DNA of 64,000 nt, taken from assembly GCA_963821095.1 (NCBI GenBank), contig CAWGCJ010000023.1, positions 248,001 through 312,000 of the forward strand, written 5' to 3'. This document shows positions 35,062 to 43,697 of this stretch, one piece after another. The translations under genes were made by a program, and so were the position numbers. Position 1 is the first letter of the stretch, and the number at the start of each line of letters is the position of its first letter. A model generated the notes under the pieces. That model worked only from the letters and a program-made list of their open reading frames with translations, was not told the DNA's origin and made no database searches. Origin of the DNA: CAVPHV01 sp963821095. GTDB taxonomy: Bacteria; Actinomycetota; Acidimicrobiia; Spongiisociales; UBA5794.

Positions 35062-35406
35062 TCAAATGGCTTCGGCTCGGGCAGCTCGGATCGAATCGAT
35101 CTTGACGATGGGTGTGACGGCCATTGCGGTTGCGGTGAGCGCCAGCCCGCCGATGAACATGGGTGCCCGCAGTCCAGGCCATGACGCAAGTAGCCCGCCG
35201 GAGATGGCACCGAGCGGCGCCATGCCCATCGCAGCTACTTGGTAGGCACTGTTGACACGACCGAGAAGCTCATCCGGTGTGATGGCTTGGCGCAGGGACA
35301 CGGTCACGATGTTCCACACCATGATGATCGACGCAGTCCAGACTCGTGCGAAGCGATCGCCGAGCGAACTCTCATTGGGCATGAGAGGTTCAGCCACGCC
35401 GCCCAA
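35062..35406 (-). pseudogene. MFS transporter C-terminal fragment
   Basis: About 100 residues of an EntS-like major facilitator: 'IIMVWNIVTVSLRQAITPDE', 'LLGRVNSAYQVAAMGMAPLG', 'GGLLASWPGLRAPMFIGGLA' and the end 'IRAARAEAI'. Only the last few membrane helices are present. The sequence upstream on the minus strand (35407-35660) shows no continuation, so the gene is truncated. The same region of an intact relative is in the protein at 51395-52759. A fragment beside an island edge is a common relic. Confidence 0.65.
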
Positions 35407-35664
35407 GGCCCAGGCACCTTAGGGTCCGGCTCAGCGCGGGCTGCTCGAGGGGTGCCCCAAATCCGTAGATCATTGGAATTCTGCGGTTCTCTGCCAGAAT
35501 CGCCTGCATGGGGGCTTGGCCGGCGTGCAGGCTCGGCAGAAAGGCCCGGCGGCGAGCCCCCGCCGGCGTCGCTCGCCAAGCGATTGACCTTGGTGCCCCA
35601 CGTGGTCGATCCGGGAGCGGATTATCGACTGCTTAAGGACTCTGAGCAGAGGATTTAGCTGACA

Positions 35665-36816
35665 GTGCAACAAGATACTGCGATGGTCAGACCCGTCGAT
35701 TCCACCTATCCCGACGCCTCGACGCCGCGGGGTGCGGATTCCGCCGCCCGTGGTGCGAGGCGGATCAGTTTGTCCCCCCGACTGCGTCGCGTCACGGCCG
35801 GCTTGCTCGCCGTGATGATGCTGACCTCTGCGCTGTTGACGACGTCGTCGGCCGCACCGGCCGAGGCGATCTCCTACGGGGAGATGGCGACGTACGAAAT
35901 GATCTTCCCGATCGATGGAAACGACTACCGCTTCAGGGACACCTTCGGTGACTGCCGCGATGGTTGTTCGCGGACGCATCAAGGCAACGACATCTATGCC
36001 GCCAAGGGGACCAAGGTCGTGGCCGTCTCGGCCGGAACGGTGCGGTACGTCAACTGGAGCCGGTCGCCCGACCTGAATCCCGGCCGATGCTGCTCACTCG
36101 TGATCGATCACGATGACGGCTGGCAGACCCGCTACATCCACCTCAACAACGACAATCGGGGCACCGACGACGGCAGGGGCTGGGGCATCGCCGACGGAAT
36201 CGCTCCCGGCGTGAGGGTCGCCGCCGGCCAACTCATCGGATGGGTGGGAGACAGCGGCAACGCCGAAACCTCGCGGCCTCAACTCCACTTCGAATTGCGG
36301 GCTCCCGGCGACATCGTCACCAATCCATACCAGGCACTGGTGAATGCTCCGCTGGTCGTCCACAACGATGCGCCTGCGGACGACGGTCTCTTCGACTCGA
36401 CCGCTACGGTGCGGCGCGGCGACCGAGGACCGGCGGTCGAACAGTTGCAGCAGGTCCTCAACGACCTCGGCTACCCGGCAGGGTCCGCAGACGGCATCTT
36501 CGGTGGCAAGACCGAATCGGCCGTTCGGGCCTTCCAGGCCGACAACGGACTGACCGCCGACGGGCTCGTCGGACGCAGGACCAAAGAGGCGCTCGAGGAT
36601 CAATGGCGGCCGCGGCCCACCCTGCGGCGCGGGGACCGCAACGATGATGTCGCCTATCTCCAGGGGCTCCTGAACGACGCGGGCTACGATGCCGGCTCGG
36701 CCGACGGGATCTTTGGCGCCCGGACCGACTCGGCGGTTCGTGGGTTCCAGGCCGACAACGGACTGACCGCCGACGGGATCGTGGGCAAGCGGACCTGGGC
36801 CGAATTGCGTTCTTGA
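35665..36816 (+). CDS. Secreted M23-like protein with two peptidoglycan-binding domains
   Basis: A 383-residue exported cell-wall protein. A signal peptide ('VTAGLLAVMMLTSALLTTSS', cut near residue 69) is followed by an M23 fold at about 75-230 with the zinc motif 'HQGND'. The usual HxH motif appears as 'PQLHFELR', so the first histidine, a catalytic residue in LytM, is glutamine. Two PG_binding_1 repeats follow ('VRRGDRGPAVEQLQQVL', 'ADGIFGGKTESAVRAFQADN', and again near the end). It may be an amidase activator or degenerate endopeptidase rather than an active one. The start is GTG 35665, or ATG 35683. Confidence 0.88.
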   Translation: MQQDTAMVRPVDSTYPDASTPRGADSAARGARRISLSPRLRRVTAGLLAVMMLTSALLTTSSAAPAEAISYGEMATYEMIFPIDGNDYRFRDTFGDCRDGCSRTHQGNDIYAAKGTKVVAVSAGTVRYVNWSRSPDLNPGRCCSLVIDHDDGWQTRYIHLNNDNRGTDDGRGWGIADGIAPGVRVAAGQLIGWVGDSGNAETSRPQLHFELRAPGDIVTNPYQALVNAPLVVHNDAPADDGLFDSTATVRRGDRGPAVEQLQQVLNDLGYPAGSADGIFGGKTESAVRAFQADNGLTADGLVGRRTKEALEDQWRPRPTLRRGDRNDDVAYLQGLLNDAGYDAGSADGIFGARTDSAVRGFQADNGLTADGIVGKRTWAELRS

Positions 36817-36843
36817 GTCGCCCGTTGGCTCCCCCAGGCGCAG

Positions 36844-38280
36844 TCAGTGCTGCACCGGTAGGCCGGTGATGGCAGCCACGATCTCAGCCGTGCGCTCGGC
36901 GGCAGCCGCCGGCCCATGGCGACCCGTCAAGATGGCTTCGAGCATGTTTTGGAGCTGGGTCGAAACCAGGTGATAGTCGGGGATACCGGGCCGAATCACC
37001 GCCGTCTCGAACAAGGCTGCCGCTCTCTGCATGAAGGGCGATTCTGCGGCGAGGAGATCGATTGCCGACTGGCGCGGCGGGATGGCCGGCCGGCCGCGGG
37101 CGCGCTCGGCCAGTCGTTCGGTTGTCACGATGTGCTCCAGCAGGTGGAGTGCTCCGGCGGGGTCCGACGTCTGGCGGAAGATCACGTAAGCCATCCCTCC
37201 AGCCAGCGTCGCCGGCGCGCCGCGTGGCCCGCCGGGGAAAGGAGCGAAGACAAAGTGCTCAGCGACCTGCTCGAGGGTGATGCCCGCGGCATCGGCGATC
37301 ATCTCAGCCTCGTAGCTACCACCGATTGTCATCGCCACCCTGCCGGTCCCGAGGAGCTGGGGGCATCGGGTCCAGCTGTAGGTGACAACGTCCGCCGCCA
37401 TCAATTCGGCCTCGACCAAGGAGCGGAGGAAGCGCAATGCCTCCACGGTGGCCCCAGAGTCGAGCGATACGCCGCCGTTGATCACGGAGGCCCCGTTTGA
37501 GGCCAAGACAGTCATCAGGCAATAGGTGGAGGTCTCTTCGGCGCTATGGCCACCGGGCATGGCGATGACGCGCTGATTCGGCCGCATCAGCGGTTTGAGT
37601 CGCATGGCCAGGTCGGTCAGCTGATCCCACGTCTTCGGCACGGTCAACCCTGTGCCTTCGAGCAGGTCGCGTCGACACCACAAACCGCCGACGTTGAGTT
37701 CTTCAGGAACTGCGTAGACGTGGCCGTCGAAGCGACGCCCATCGACGAAGGCGGCGACGAAGTCGCGTTCGTACTCCCTGCGAACCCAGTCGGGGTCGAG
37801 TTCGTCCAGTGGTAGCAGGAATCCGGCGTCGGCGAAGTCGGCGATCCACACTTCATCGATCAGGGCCAGATCGGGGGCACGCCCCTCGGCGACGGCACTG
37901 GTGAGGGCGTGGCGCATCTCGGCATATTCGACGACGGCAACGTTCACCGCGAGTCGGTCCGGCGCGCCGGCGCGGATCTTGTCGGCCCATTCGGCGTCGG
38001 TGATGACCAACCGCAACTCATCGCCACCGCGATGGCGGGGAACCCAGTGGGGGTTGACGGTCGTACCGCGGCGACGCGCTCTCAGGATCACGCCCTCATT
38101 GGCAAGTTCGGTCAGGGCTCGTCGGGTCGGGGTGCGGCTGATTCCGTAGATATCGCACAGTTCGTGCTCCGTCGGCAGCCGTTCGCCGGGTGGGTAGGCG
38201 CCACCGACGATGTCTTCGAGAAGCAGTGTCTTGAGCTGGTAGTACAGCGGGATCGGACTGTCGGGATCGATGACTTGCAT
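36844..38280 (-). CDS. GntR-type regulator fused to a solute-binding-protein domain
   Basis: A 478-residue one-component regulator. Residues about 8-78 are a GntR winged helix ('IPLYYQLKTLLLEDIVGGAY', 'LPTEHELCDIYGISRTPTRR', 'GVILRARRRGTTV'). The rest is a family-1 sugar-binding-protein fold ('WCRRDLLEGTGLTVPKTWDQ', 'GTGRVAMTIGGSYEAEMIAD', 'PFPGGPRGAPATLAGGMAYV'). There is no signal peptide, so the binding domain works in the cytoplasm as a ligand sensor. LacI regulators use a different periplasmic-binding-type fold, so GntR-plus-SBP1 is unusual. It follows the phosphorylase gene by 56 bases and probably controls the divergent importer through the TTTGT/ACAAA site at 40136. Confidence 0.88.
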   Translation of the reverse strand: MQVIDPDSPIPLYYQLKTLLLEDIVGGAYPPGERLPTEHELCDIYGISRTPTRRALTELANEGVILRARRRGTTVNPHWVPRHRGGDELRLVITDAEWADKIRAGAPDRLAVNVAVVEYAEMRHALTSAVAEGRAPDLALIDEVWIADFADAGFLLPLDELDPDWVRREYERDFVAAFVDGRRFDGHVYAVPEELNVGGLWCRRDLLEGTGLTVPKTWDQLTDLAMRLKPLMRPNQRVIAMPGGHSAEETSTYCLMTVLASNGASVINGGVSLDSGATVEALRFLRSLVEAELMAADVVTYSWTRCPQLLGTGRVAMTIGGSYEAEMIADAAGITLEQVAEHFVFAPFPGGPRGAPATLAGGMAYVIFRQTSDPAGALHLLEHIVTTERLAERARGRPAIPPRQSAIDLLAAESPFMQRAAALFETAVIRPGIPDYHLVSTQLQNMLEAILTGRHGPAAAAERTAEIVAAITGLPVQH

Positions 38281-38336
38281 GAGTCCTCTATGCCGTCAAC
38301 TGTGGTTTCTCGGGCTTTGGTGGCGCCCAAAATGCT

Positions 38337-40061
38337 TCACTCGAAGATCCAGACGTTGCCCCACGCTCCGAGACGGATGCCGTTTGGCGCCGACTCGTAG
38401 GTGTGTCCCTGGATTGAGGACCCACCTGAATCCTCAATCGTTACGGGATCTCCCGCCACGTTGATGTAGACCCGGGCGGCGGCGCCGGAGTGGTGCCGAC
38501 GCGAGATGCCCAGGACCGAAGCAGGCGTCGCGAGGATCGATTGGTCGGAGTCGGGATGGAACGCGGCTGAAGAGGTCCGCCACCTCACCAGATCGCCGAT
38601 CCCATCCAGGGACCGGGCCTCACGGGTGGATGGGTCGCTGAGGAGTCGCTCCAAGGCGTCGAGGTCGGTGAAACGGCGGCGGTTGATCGACCTGGCTTGA
38701 CCATTGGCGGCCACGGCCCCTGTGTCGTTCTCGCTGCCGAGCAGACTGAGTGCGTATATGGCCGGGATCCCGCGCAACGCCAGCATGATGGCGTAGGACG
38801 CGAGGTGGCGACTCATGGCCGCTTCTCCCATCGTGGGACCGCGGATGAGGTCGAACCAAGTGGCGTTCAGTTCATAGGGAGTAGACATGCCGTTGGGGGT
38901 GGTGCGCCGACTCACCGAGCCTGCGTTTGCCTCCGTCTGGGTCACAAGCGCGGTCACATCGGCGTCACCTACGAGGCCCTCGAGTGGCCGCAGCCCAACG
39001 CCATCATGGGAGGCCAGGAAGTTGAGGAACGTCGTGTCGGCCCCCGGCGGTTCCAGGGCCCGTAGCCACCTGCCGAGCACCGTGGCGTCCCCGTGGAGGA
39101 AGGCATGCAGAGTCAGCGGGGGGAGCGGGAACTGGTACACGGCGTGGGCCTCAGCCTGGTGGCCGTCCCCGAAGTACGAGATGTTCTCCGAGTGGGGAAC
39201 GTTCGTCTCGGTGATGACAATGGTGTCGGGATACGTCTCGTCGAGGCACGCCCGGAGGAACTGGATGATGCGGTGGGTCTGCGGCAGATGAATCGAAGCG
39301 GCGGCTTCCTCCTTCCACAGAAAGCCGATCGCATCGAGTCGAATCACATCGGCACCGTGTGCCGCATACGACAAGATCACGTCCAGGACACGTACCAGCA
39401 CTTGTGGATTGCGGTAGTCGAGGTCGACCTGGTCGGCTGAGAACGTCGTCCATACCCATTCGTCACCGCGGGCGGTGGCAAACTTCGTGAGCAAGGGATG
39501 CTGCCGAGCGCGCACCACGGCACTGAGGTCGGCGTTGGGGTCGGCGGTGCGGAAGAAATCCCGAAACGCGACGTCGTCGGCCCGCCATGAGGTGAACCAC
39601 TCGCTGCCGGCGGAACAGTGATTCACGACGGCATCAACCATCAGTCGCCACTGCGAGGCAATGGCTTCGACATCGGACCATTTGCCGTGGTCCGGGTCGA
39701 CGGCGGTGTAGTCCAAGATCGAAAAGCCATCGTCGGAGGACGACGGGAAGAAAGGCAGGATGTGGACTCCGTTGCACACGCCACGCAGATGCCCATCCAG
39801 AAAGGCGGAAAGCGCTCGGAGTGGGGGAGTGCCGGGATGCTGGAACTGGTCTGGGTACGTGATGAGCCAGACGTCGCGTTCGGTCCAGCGTTCGGAGCGG
39901 CGTTCCCGGTCGATGCGGCGATGAGAGTCGAGGAGCTGGCCGACCTCGGCAGCAATGGACTCCGCCTCGTCGGCGCCATACACGTCGACGAGCAGCGGCA
40001 TCCATCCTGCGCTGTGAGGCAAATTTGATAGCACCGGATCATCTCGTGACGACGCCCTCAT
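38337..40061 (-). CDS. GH13_18 sugar phosphorylase, glucosylglycerate phosphorylase-like (YcjM type)
   Basis: A 574-residue cytoplasmic alpha-glucoside phosphorylase. GH13 landmarks are 'VHILPFFPSSSDDGFSILDY', 'RLDAIGFLWKE' (nucleophile Asp), 'VITETNVPHSENISYFG' (acid/base Glu) and 'NFLASHDGVGLRPLEGL' (transition-state Asp). The SSDDGFS-x2-DY form and the length match E. coli YcjM, a glucosylglycerate phosphorylase, better than classical sucrose phosphorylase ('DAGFDPIDH' in that loop). Sucrose-6F-phosphate phosphorylase is not excluded. It is divergent from the importer and next to its regulator. Product glucose-1-phosphate would enter glycolysis. Confidence 0.85.
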   Translation of the reverse strand: MRASSRDDPVLSNLPHSAGWMPLLVDVYGADEAESIAAEVGQLLDSHRRIDRERRSERWTERDVWLITYPDQFQHPGTPPLRALSAFLDGHLRGVCNGVHILPFFPSSSDDGFSILDYTAVDPDHGKWSDVEAIASQWRLMVDAVVNHCSAGSEWFTSWRADDVAFRDFFRTADPNADLSAVVRARQHPLLTKFATARGDEWVWTTFSADQVDLDYRNPQVLVRVLDVILSYAAHGADVIRLDAIGFLWKEEAAASIHLPQTHRIIQFLRACLDETYPDTIVITETNVPHSENISYFGDGHQAEAHAVYQFPLPPLTLHAFLHGDATVLGRWLRALEPPGADTTFLNFLASHDGVGLRPLEGLVGDADVTALVTQTEANAGSVSRRTTPNGMSTPYELNATWFDLIRGPTMGEAAMSRHLASYAIMLALRGIPAIYALSLLGSENDTGAVAANGQARSINRRRFTDLDALERLLSDPSTREARSLDGIGDLVRWRTSSAAFHPDSDQSILATPASVLGISRRHHSGAAARVYINVAGDPVTIEDSGGSSIQGHTYESAPNGIRLGAWGNVWIFE

Positions 40062-40120
40062 TCCTCACTCTCCTGTACCAAGAACGCGAAAGCCACGGCT
40101 CCACGGTGGGGAACCATGCC

Positions 40121-40157
40121 TTGTCGCACCTCTGTTTTGTGACTACGATATAACAAA
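40121..40157 (+). promoter_or_regulatory. Promoter of the sugar importer with overlapping GntR-like operator
   Basis: TTGTCG (40121-40126), a 17-base spacer and TACGAT (40144-40149) form a good sigma-70 promoter. The inverted repeat TTTGT-N12-ACAAA (40136-40157) covers the -10 box and start point, the expected place for repression by the adjacent GntR-type protein. The whole 40062-40271 gap is the divergent control region. Confidence 0.6.
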
Positions 40158-40271
40158 TAGCCGACCCTGGGAAGCGATTCTGCTTCTTGGGTTCGCGCAG
40201 GTTCGAGGATGGCTCTCAGCCACGACTGCCATCCTCCGCCTGAACTGTGGAGACACAAGGAGGAGGAAGGT

Positions 40272-41747
40272 ATGACATTGGCCAAACGCTTGTTGCTGCT
40301 GATTGCGGTCCTGGCGCTTGTCGCCGGCGCATGCAGCGATGATGACGACACCTCGGACACGACCGCCCCGGAGACGGTGACGTCGATTGTCGAAGTACCC
40401 GGCGAAACGGTGACGTCGATCGTTGAGGTCGAAGTGCCCGCCGAGGGTGAGCAGTTGATCACGTTCTGGAGCACGGAAACGCAGTCGGACCGGCTTGCCA
40501 AGACGCAAGAGATCATCGACGGCTTCACGGCGGCGACCGGGATCAAGGTGCAGCTCGTCCCCGTTGACGAGGATGCCCTGCCCCAGGTGATGCTGACCAA
40601 CGCAGCGTCCGGTACGCTTCCCGATGTCGTCTTCCACCCGCTCGATTTCACCATCGGTTGGGCCAACGCCGGAATCCTCGACACGCAAGCGGCCAGTGAC
40701 GTTGTCGCCAGCCTCGGCGCCGAAACGTTCTCGCAGGGTGCTTTGGCGCTAGCGAGTTCAGGTGGAGCCGTTGCCGCCGTCCCGACCGACGGTTGGGGCC
40801 AGTTGTTGATCTATCGCAAGGATCTATTTGATGCAGCCGGGCTCGAAAAGCCCGACACATTCGACAAGATCGAAGCTGCCGCCGCAGCGCTCAACGATCC
40901 GGGCAACAACTTCTACGGCATCACGGCTTCGAATGATCCCGGCGCAGTATTCACTCAGCAAACGTGGGAACACTTTGCGCTTGCCAATGGGTGCGAGCTG
41001 GTAGACGATGCCGGCGCAGTGACGCTTGCCTCGTCGAATTGTGTCGAGGCCATTGACTTCTACACGAATCTGCTCAACAGCTACAGCCCGGCCGGTCTGC
41101 AGGACGTTGTCTCGACGCGGGCAACCTATTTCGCCGGCCAGGCGGCCATGATCGTGTGGTCACCGTTCATCATGGATGAGATGGCCGGTCTGCGTGATGC
41201 GGCGCTGCCGACGTGCCCAGAGTGCACCGACAACATCTCGTTCCTCGCTGAGAACAGCGACTTCGTGCCGGCGTTTGCCGGTCCGAGTGGTGCTCCGGCC
41301 CAGTATGGCCAGGTGTCGAACATGGGCATCGGCGTGAACGACAACACAGAGCTGTCGAAGCAGTTCGTCGAGTACTGGCTTTCCACCGGATACCTGGACT
41401 GGCTCTCGGTGTCCCCGGAAGGCAAGTTCCCGATGCGTCAAGGCACCGCAGAGAATCCGACCGAGTACATCGAAGGATGGCGCGCTTTGAGCAGCGGTGT
41501 CGACCGCCAGGCTCCGTTGAGTGACTACTACTCAGAGGACGTCATCAACGGTCTGATCACCGGATCGAACAACTTTGCTCGCTGGGGCTTTATCCAAGGC
41601 CAGGGCGAGTTGGTGACCGCGGTCTATGCGACGCTGATCGTCCCGCAGACCCTCGATGAGGTGTTTGCCGGCGGCCTCACCGCCGACGAGGGCGCCGCCC
41701 AGATGCAGTCGCTCGCCGAAGAAGAGCAATCGTTCCTCGGCGGCTAG
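40272..41747 (+). CDS. ABC transporter sugar-binding lipoprotein (family 1)
   Basis: The 491-residue receptor of the sugar importer. The lipobox is 'LVAGAC' with Cys about residue 21. A short linker contains a near-duplicated 'VTSIVEVPGE'/'VTSIVEVEVP', then the SBP1 domain starts 'LITFWSTETQSDRLAKTQEI'. Later segments 'YRKDLFDAAGLEKPDTFDKI' and 'GQAAMIVWSPFIMDEMAGL' are typical of sugar receptors. AAGGAGGAGGAAGG precedes ATG 40272. The gene is co-regulated with the phosphorylase, so a glucoside such as glucosylglycerate is the likely cargo. A strong hairpin follows it. Confidence 0.93.
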   Translation: MTLAKRLLLLIAVLALVAGACSDDDDTSDTTAPETVTSIVEVPGETVTSIVEVEVPAEGEQLITFWSTETQSDRLAKTQEIIDGFTAATGIKVQLVPVDEDALPQVMLTNAASGTLPDVVFHPLDFTIGWANAGILDTQAASDVVASLGAETFSQGALALASSGGAVAAVPTDGWGQLLIYRKDLFDAAGLEKPDTFDKIEAAAAALNDPGNNFYGITASNDPGAVFTQQTWEHFALANGCELVDDAGAVTLASSNCVEAIDFYTNLLNSYSPAGLQDVVSTRATYFAGQAAMIVWSPFIMDEMAGLRDAALPTCPECTDNISFLAENSDFVPAFAGPSGAPAQYGQVSNMGIGVNDNTELSKQFVEYWLSTGYLDWLSVSPEGKFPMRQGTAENPTEYIEGWRALSSGVDRQAPLSDYYSEDVINGLITGSNNFARWGFIQGQGELVTAVYATLIVPQTLDEVFAGGLTADEGAAQMQSLAEEEQSFLGG

Positions 41748-41755
41748 TCGAATCG

Positions 41756-41783
41756 AGTGGGGCCGGCTTCGGCCGGCCCCACT
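41756..41783 (+). terminator. 12-bp hairpin with TTCG loop after the receptor gene
   Basis: AGTGGGGCCGGC and GCCGGCCCCACT pair perfectly around TTCG, followed by CCCTTTTC. It probably causes partial termination or mRNA protection so that the receptor outnumbers the permeases. The design repeats that at 17957. Confidence 0.8.
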
Positions 41784-41804
41784 CCCTTTTCTGGCTCGGT
41801 ACTC

Positions 41805-42803
41805 ATGACGGACGCACCACTCCGCCCCCCACAGGATCCGGCGGACGCCAAGCCAAAACGGCAGCGGCGCCGCAAGTCGGGCATGGCAAAACGAGAAGGC
41901 CGGCTCGGCGTCGCCCTGATCTTGCCCGCCGTGCTTGTGGTGGGCCTGCTGGTCATCTTTCCACTCTTCTGGAACATCGCGCTCAGCTTCCAGTCGGCGC
42001 GGTTGATCAACATCCAGGAAGTCAGCCTGATTGGGTTCGAGCCAACGCTGAACAACTACCAGACGGTCGTCGGTGCCAGCGACTTCTGGCCCGTTCTCAG
42101 GACCACCTTTGTCTACACGATCTTTGGCACCATCCTTTCCATCCTGATGGGGCTCTGGGCTGCGCTGGTTCTCAACAAGTCGTTCCGGGGCAAGGGCCTC
42201 GTCCGCGGTCTCGTTCTTTTTCCTTACGTGGTCCCGGTGATCGCGGCCGCCTTTGTATGGAAGATCATGCTGAACCCGACCTTCGGGGTAGCCAACGTGT
42301 GGATGGAGCGCCTCGGCCTTCCCGCCCTCGACTTCCTGAACACGCGCAGCTACGAAGTCAGCGTCTTTGGTCTCTTCTCGTTTGAGGTCCCGTTGGCGTT
42401 GATGACCGTCATCGCCTTCGAGGCGTGGCGGTACTTCCCGTTTGCCTTCTTGTTCATCCTGGCCGCGCTGCAGTCGTTGCCCGGTGACGTCAATGAGGCC
42501 GCCACCGTGGATGGGGCCACCCTGTCGCAGCGCTTCTGGTACGTGACGCTGCCTCAGCTACGACCGGTGCTCGCCGTGCTGGTGCTGTTGCGATTCATCT
42601 GGACGTTCAACAAGTTCGACGATGTGTTCCTGCTGACCGGCGGCGGTGCCGGCACTGAGGTCATCACGGTCAAGATCGTCGACTGGCTCACCGGTCGCGG
42701 CAACGTCGGGGCCGCGGCCGCGCTCGGCATCGTTCTGGCACTGATCCTGATCGTGCTGGTCACCATCTACATGAAGTTCTTCTACGAGGAGGAGGTGACA
42801 TGA
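41805..42803 (+). CDS. ABC sugar permease, MalF/UgpA type
   Basis: A 332-residue membrane subunit of the sugar importer. After a basic N-terminus, six helices follow from 'LGVALILPAVLVVGLLVIFP'. The ATPase-contact EAA loop is 'EAATVDGATLSQRFWYVTLP'. ATG 41805 is chosen because an upstream in-frame ATG lies inside the hairpin. It overlaps the next permease by four bases. No ATP-binding subunit is encoded here, so a shared MsmK-type ATPase elsewhere must serve it. Confidence 0.92.
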   Translation: MTDAPLRPPQDPADAKPKRQRRRKSGMAKREGRLGVALILPAVLVVGLLVIFPLFWNIALSFQSARLINIQEVSLIGFEPTLNNYQTVVGASDFWPVLRTTFVYTIFGTILSILMGLWAALVLNKSFRGKGLVRGLVLFPYVVPVIAAAFVWKIMLNPTFGVANVWMERLGLPALDFLNTRSYEVSVFGLFSFEVPLALMTVIAFEAWRYFPFAFLFILAALQSLPGDVNEAATVDGATLSQRFWYVTLPQLRPVLAVLVLLRFIWTFNKFDDVFLLTGGGAGTEVITVKIVDWLTGRGNVGAAAALGIVLALILIVLVTIYMKFFYEEEVT

Positions 42804-43666
42804 CCAGGGCTGTCTTCGAGGAGAGGCTCTTTGGGGTGCTCAAGTGGTTGAGCATCATCTTCTTCGTCATCATCTGCCTCTTCCCACTCGTCTATATGGT
42901 GGCGCTGTCCTTCAAGCCGATCCAGGATTTGCTGCTCGACCCGGCCAAGTGGTGGCCGTCGCTCGAGCAAGTGTTTTCGTTCGACACCTACGAGGCGGTC
43001 CTCAAGCCGGTCGACCAGGGAGGCCAAGGTTTTCTCACTTTCATCAAGAACAGCTCGATCGTTGCCGTGGCGACCGTCATCTTGACGCTGGCAGTCGGCA
43101 TCCTGGCGGCGTACTCGGCCGCCCGGCTCAACTTCTTCGGCAAACGGGCCGTCTCGTTCGGGATGATCATGATCTATCTGTTCCCGGTGGTGGTTGTCTC
43201 GATCCCGCTGTTTGTGATGTTCAGTCGAATCGGGCTGCGCTCTTCGCTCTACGGCCTGATCATCGTCTATCTGGCGTCGACGCTGCCGGTGGCGCTCTAC
43301 ATGCTGCGCAACTACTTCAACGCGATTCCGGTCGAGTTGGAGGAAGCCGCGTTGGTCGATGGCTTGTCGCGCATGGGAGTCATCCGCAAGGTGACGATCC
43401 CGTTGGCGGCCCCCGCCATCGCCGCGGTCGGACTCTATGTGTTCATGATCGCATGGAACGAGTTCCTCTACGCCCTACTCTTCGTCCTCGAGCGGCGTGA
43501 TCTGTGGACGCTTTCGCTCGGGGTGCAGCAACTCGACAACCAGGAGGTTCCGAAGACGGTGCTGATGGCCGGGTCCGTCATCATCTCCCTGCCGGTCATC
43601 TTCCTGTTCTTTGCGGCGGAGCGTTTCCTGCGGGAAGGCCTCACGGCCGGTGGCGTCAAGGGGTGA
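42800..43666 (+). CDS. ABC sugar permease, MalG/UgpE type
   Basis: The 288-residue partner permease. Six helices are visible from 'LSIIFFVIICLFPLVYMVAL' on. The EAA loop is 'LEEAALVDGLSRMGVIRKVT' followed by 'IPLAAPAIAAVGLYVFMIAW', and the C-terminus 'FLREGLTAGGVKG' is very typical of MalG-type subunits. ATG 42800 overlaps the previous stop. The glycosyltransferase gene starts 31 bases later and is probably in the same transcript. Confidence 0.92.
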   Translation: MTRAVFEERLFGVLKWLSIIFFVIICLFPLVYMVALSFKPIQDLLLDPAKWWPSLEQVFSFDTYEAVLKPVDQGGQGFLTFIKNSSIVAVATVILTLAVGILAAYSAARLNFFGKRAVSFGMIMIYLFPVVVVSIPLFVMFSRIGLRSSLYGLIIVYLASTLPVALYMLRNYFNAIPVELEEAALVDGLSRMGVIRKVTIPLAAPAIAAVGLYVFMIAWNEFLYALLFVLERRDLWTLSLGVQQLDNQEVPKTVLMAGSVIISLPVIFLFFAAERFLREGLTAGGVKG

Positions 43667-43697
43667 CTCGGCACGTATCGGTGAGGGCGGTTCTGCG

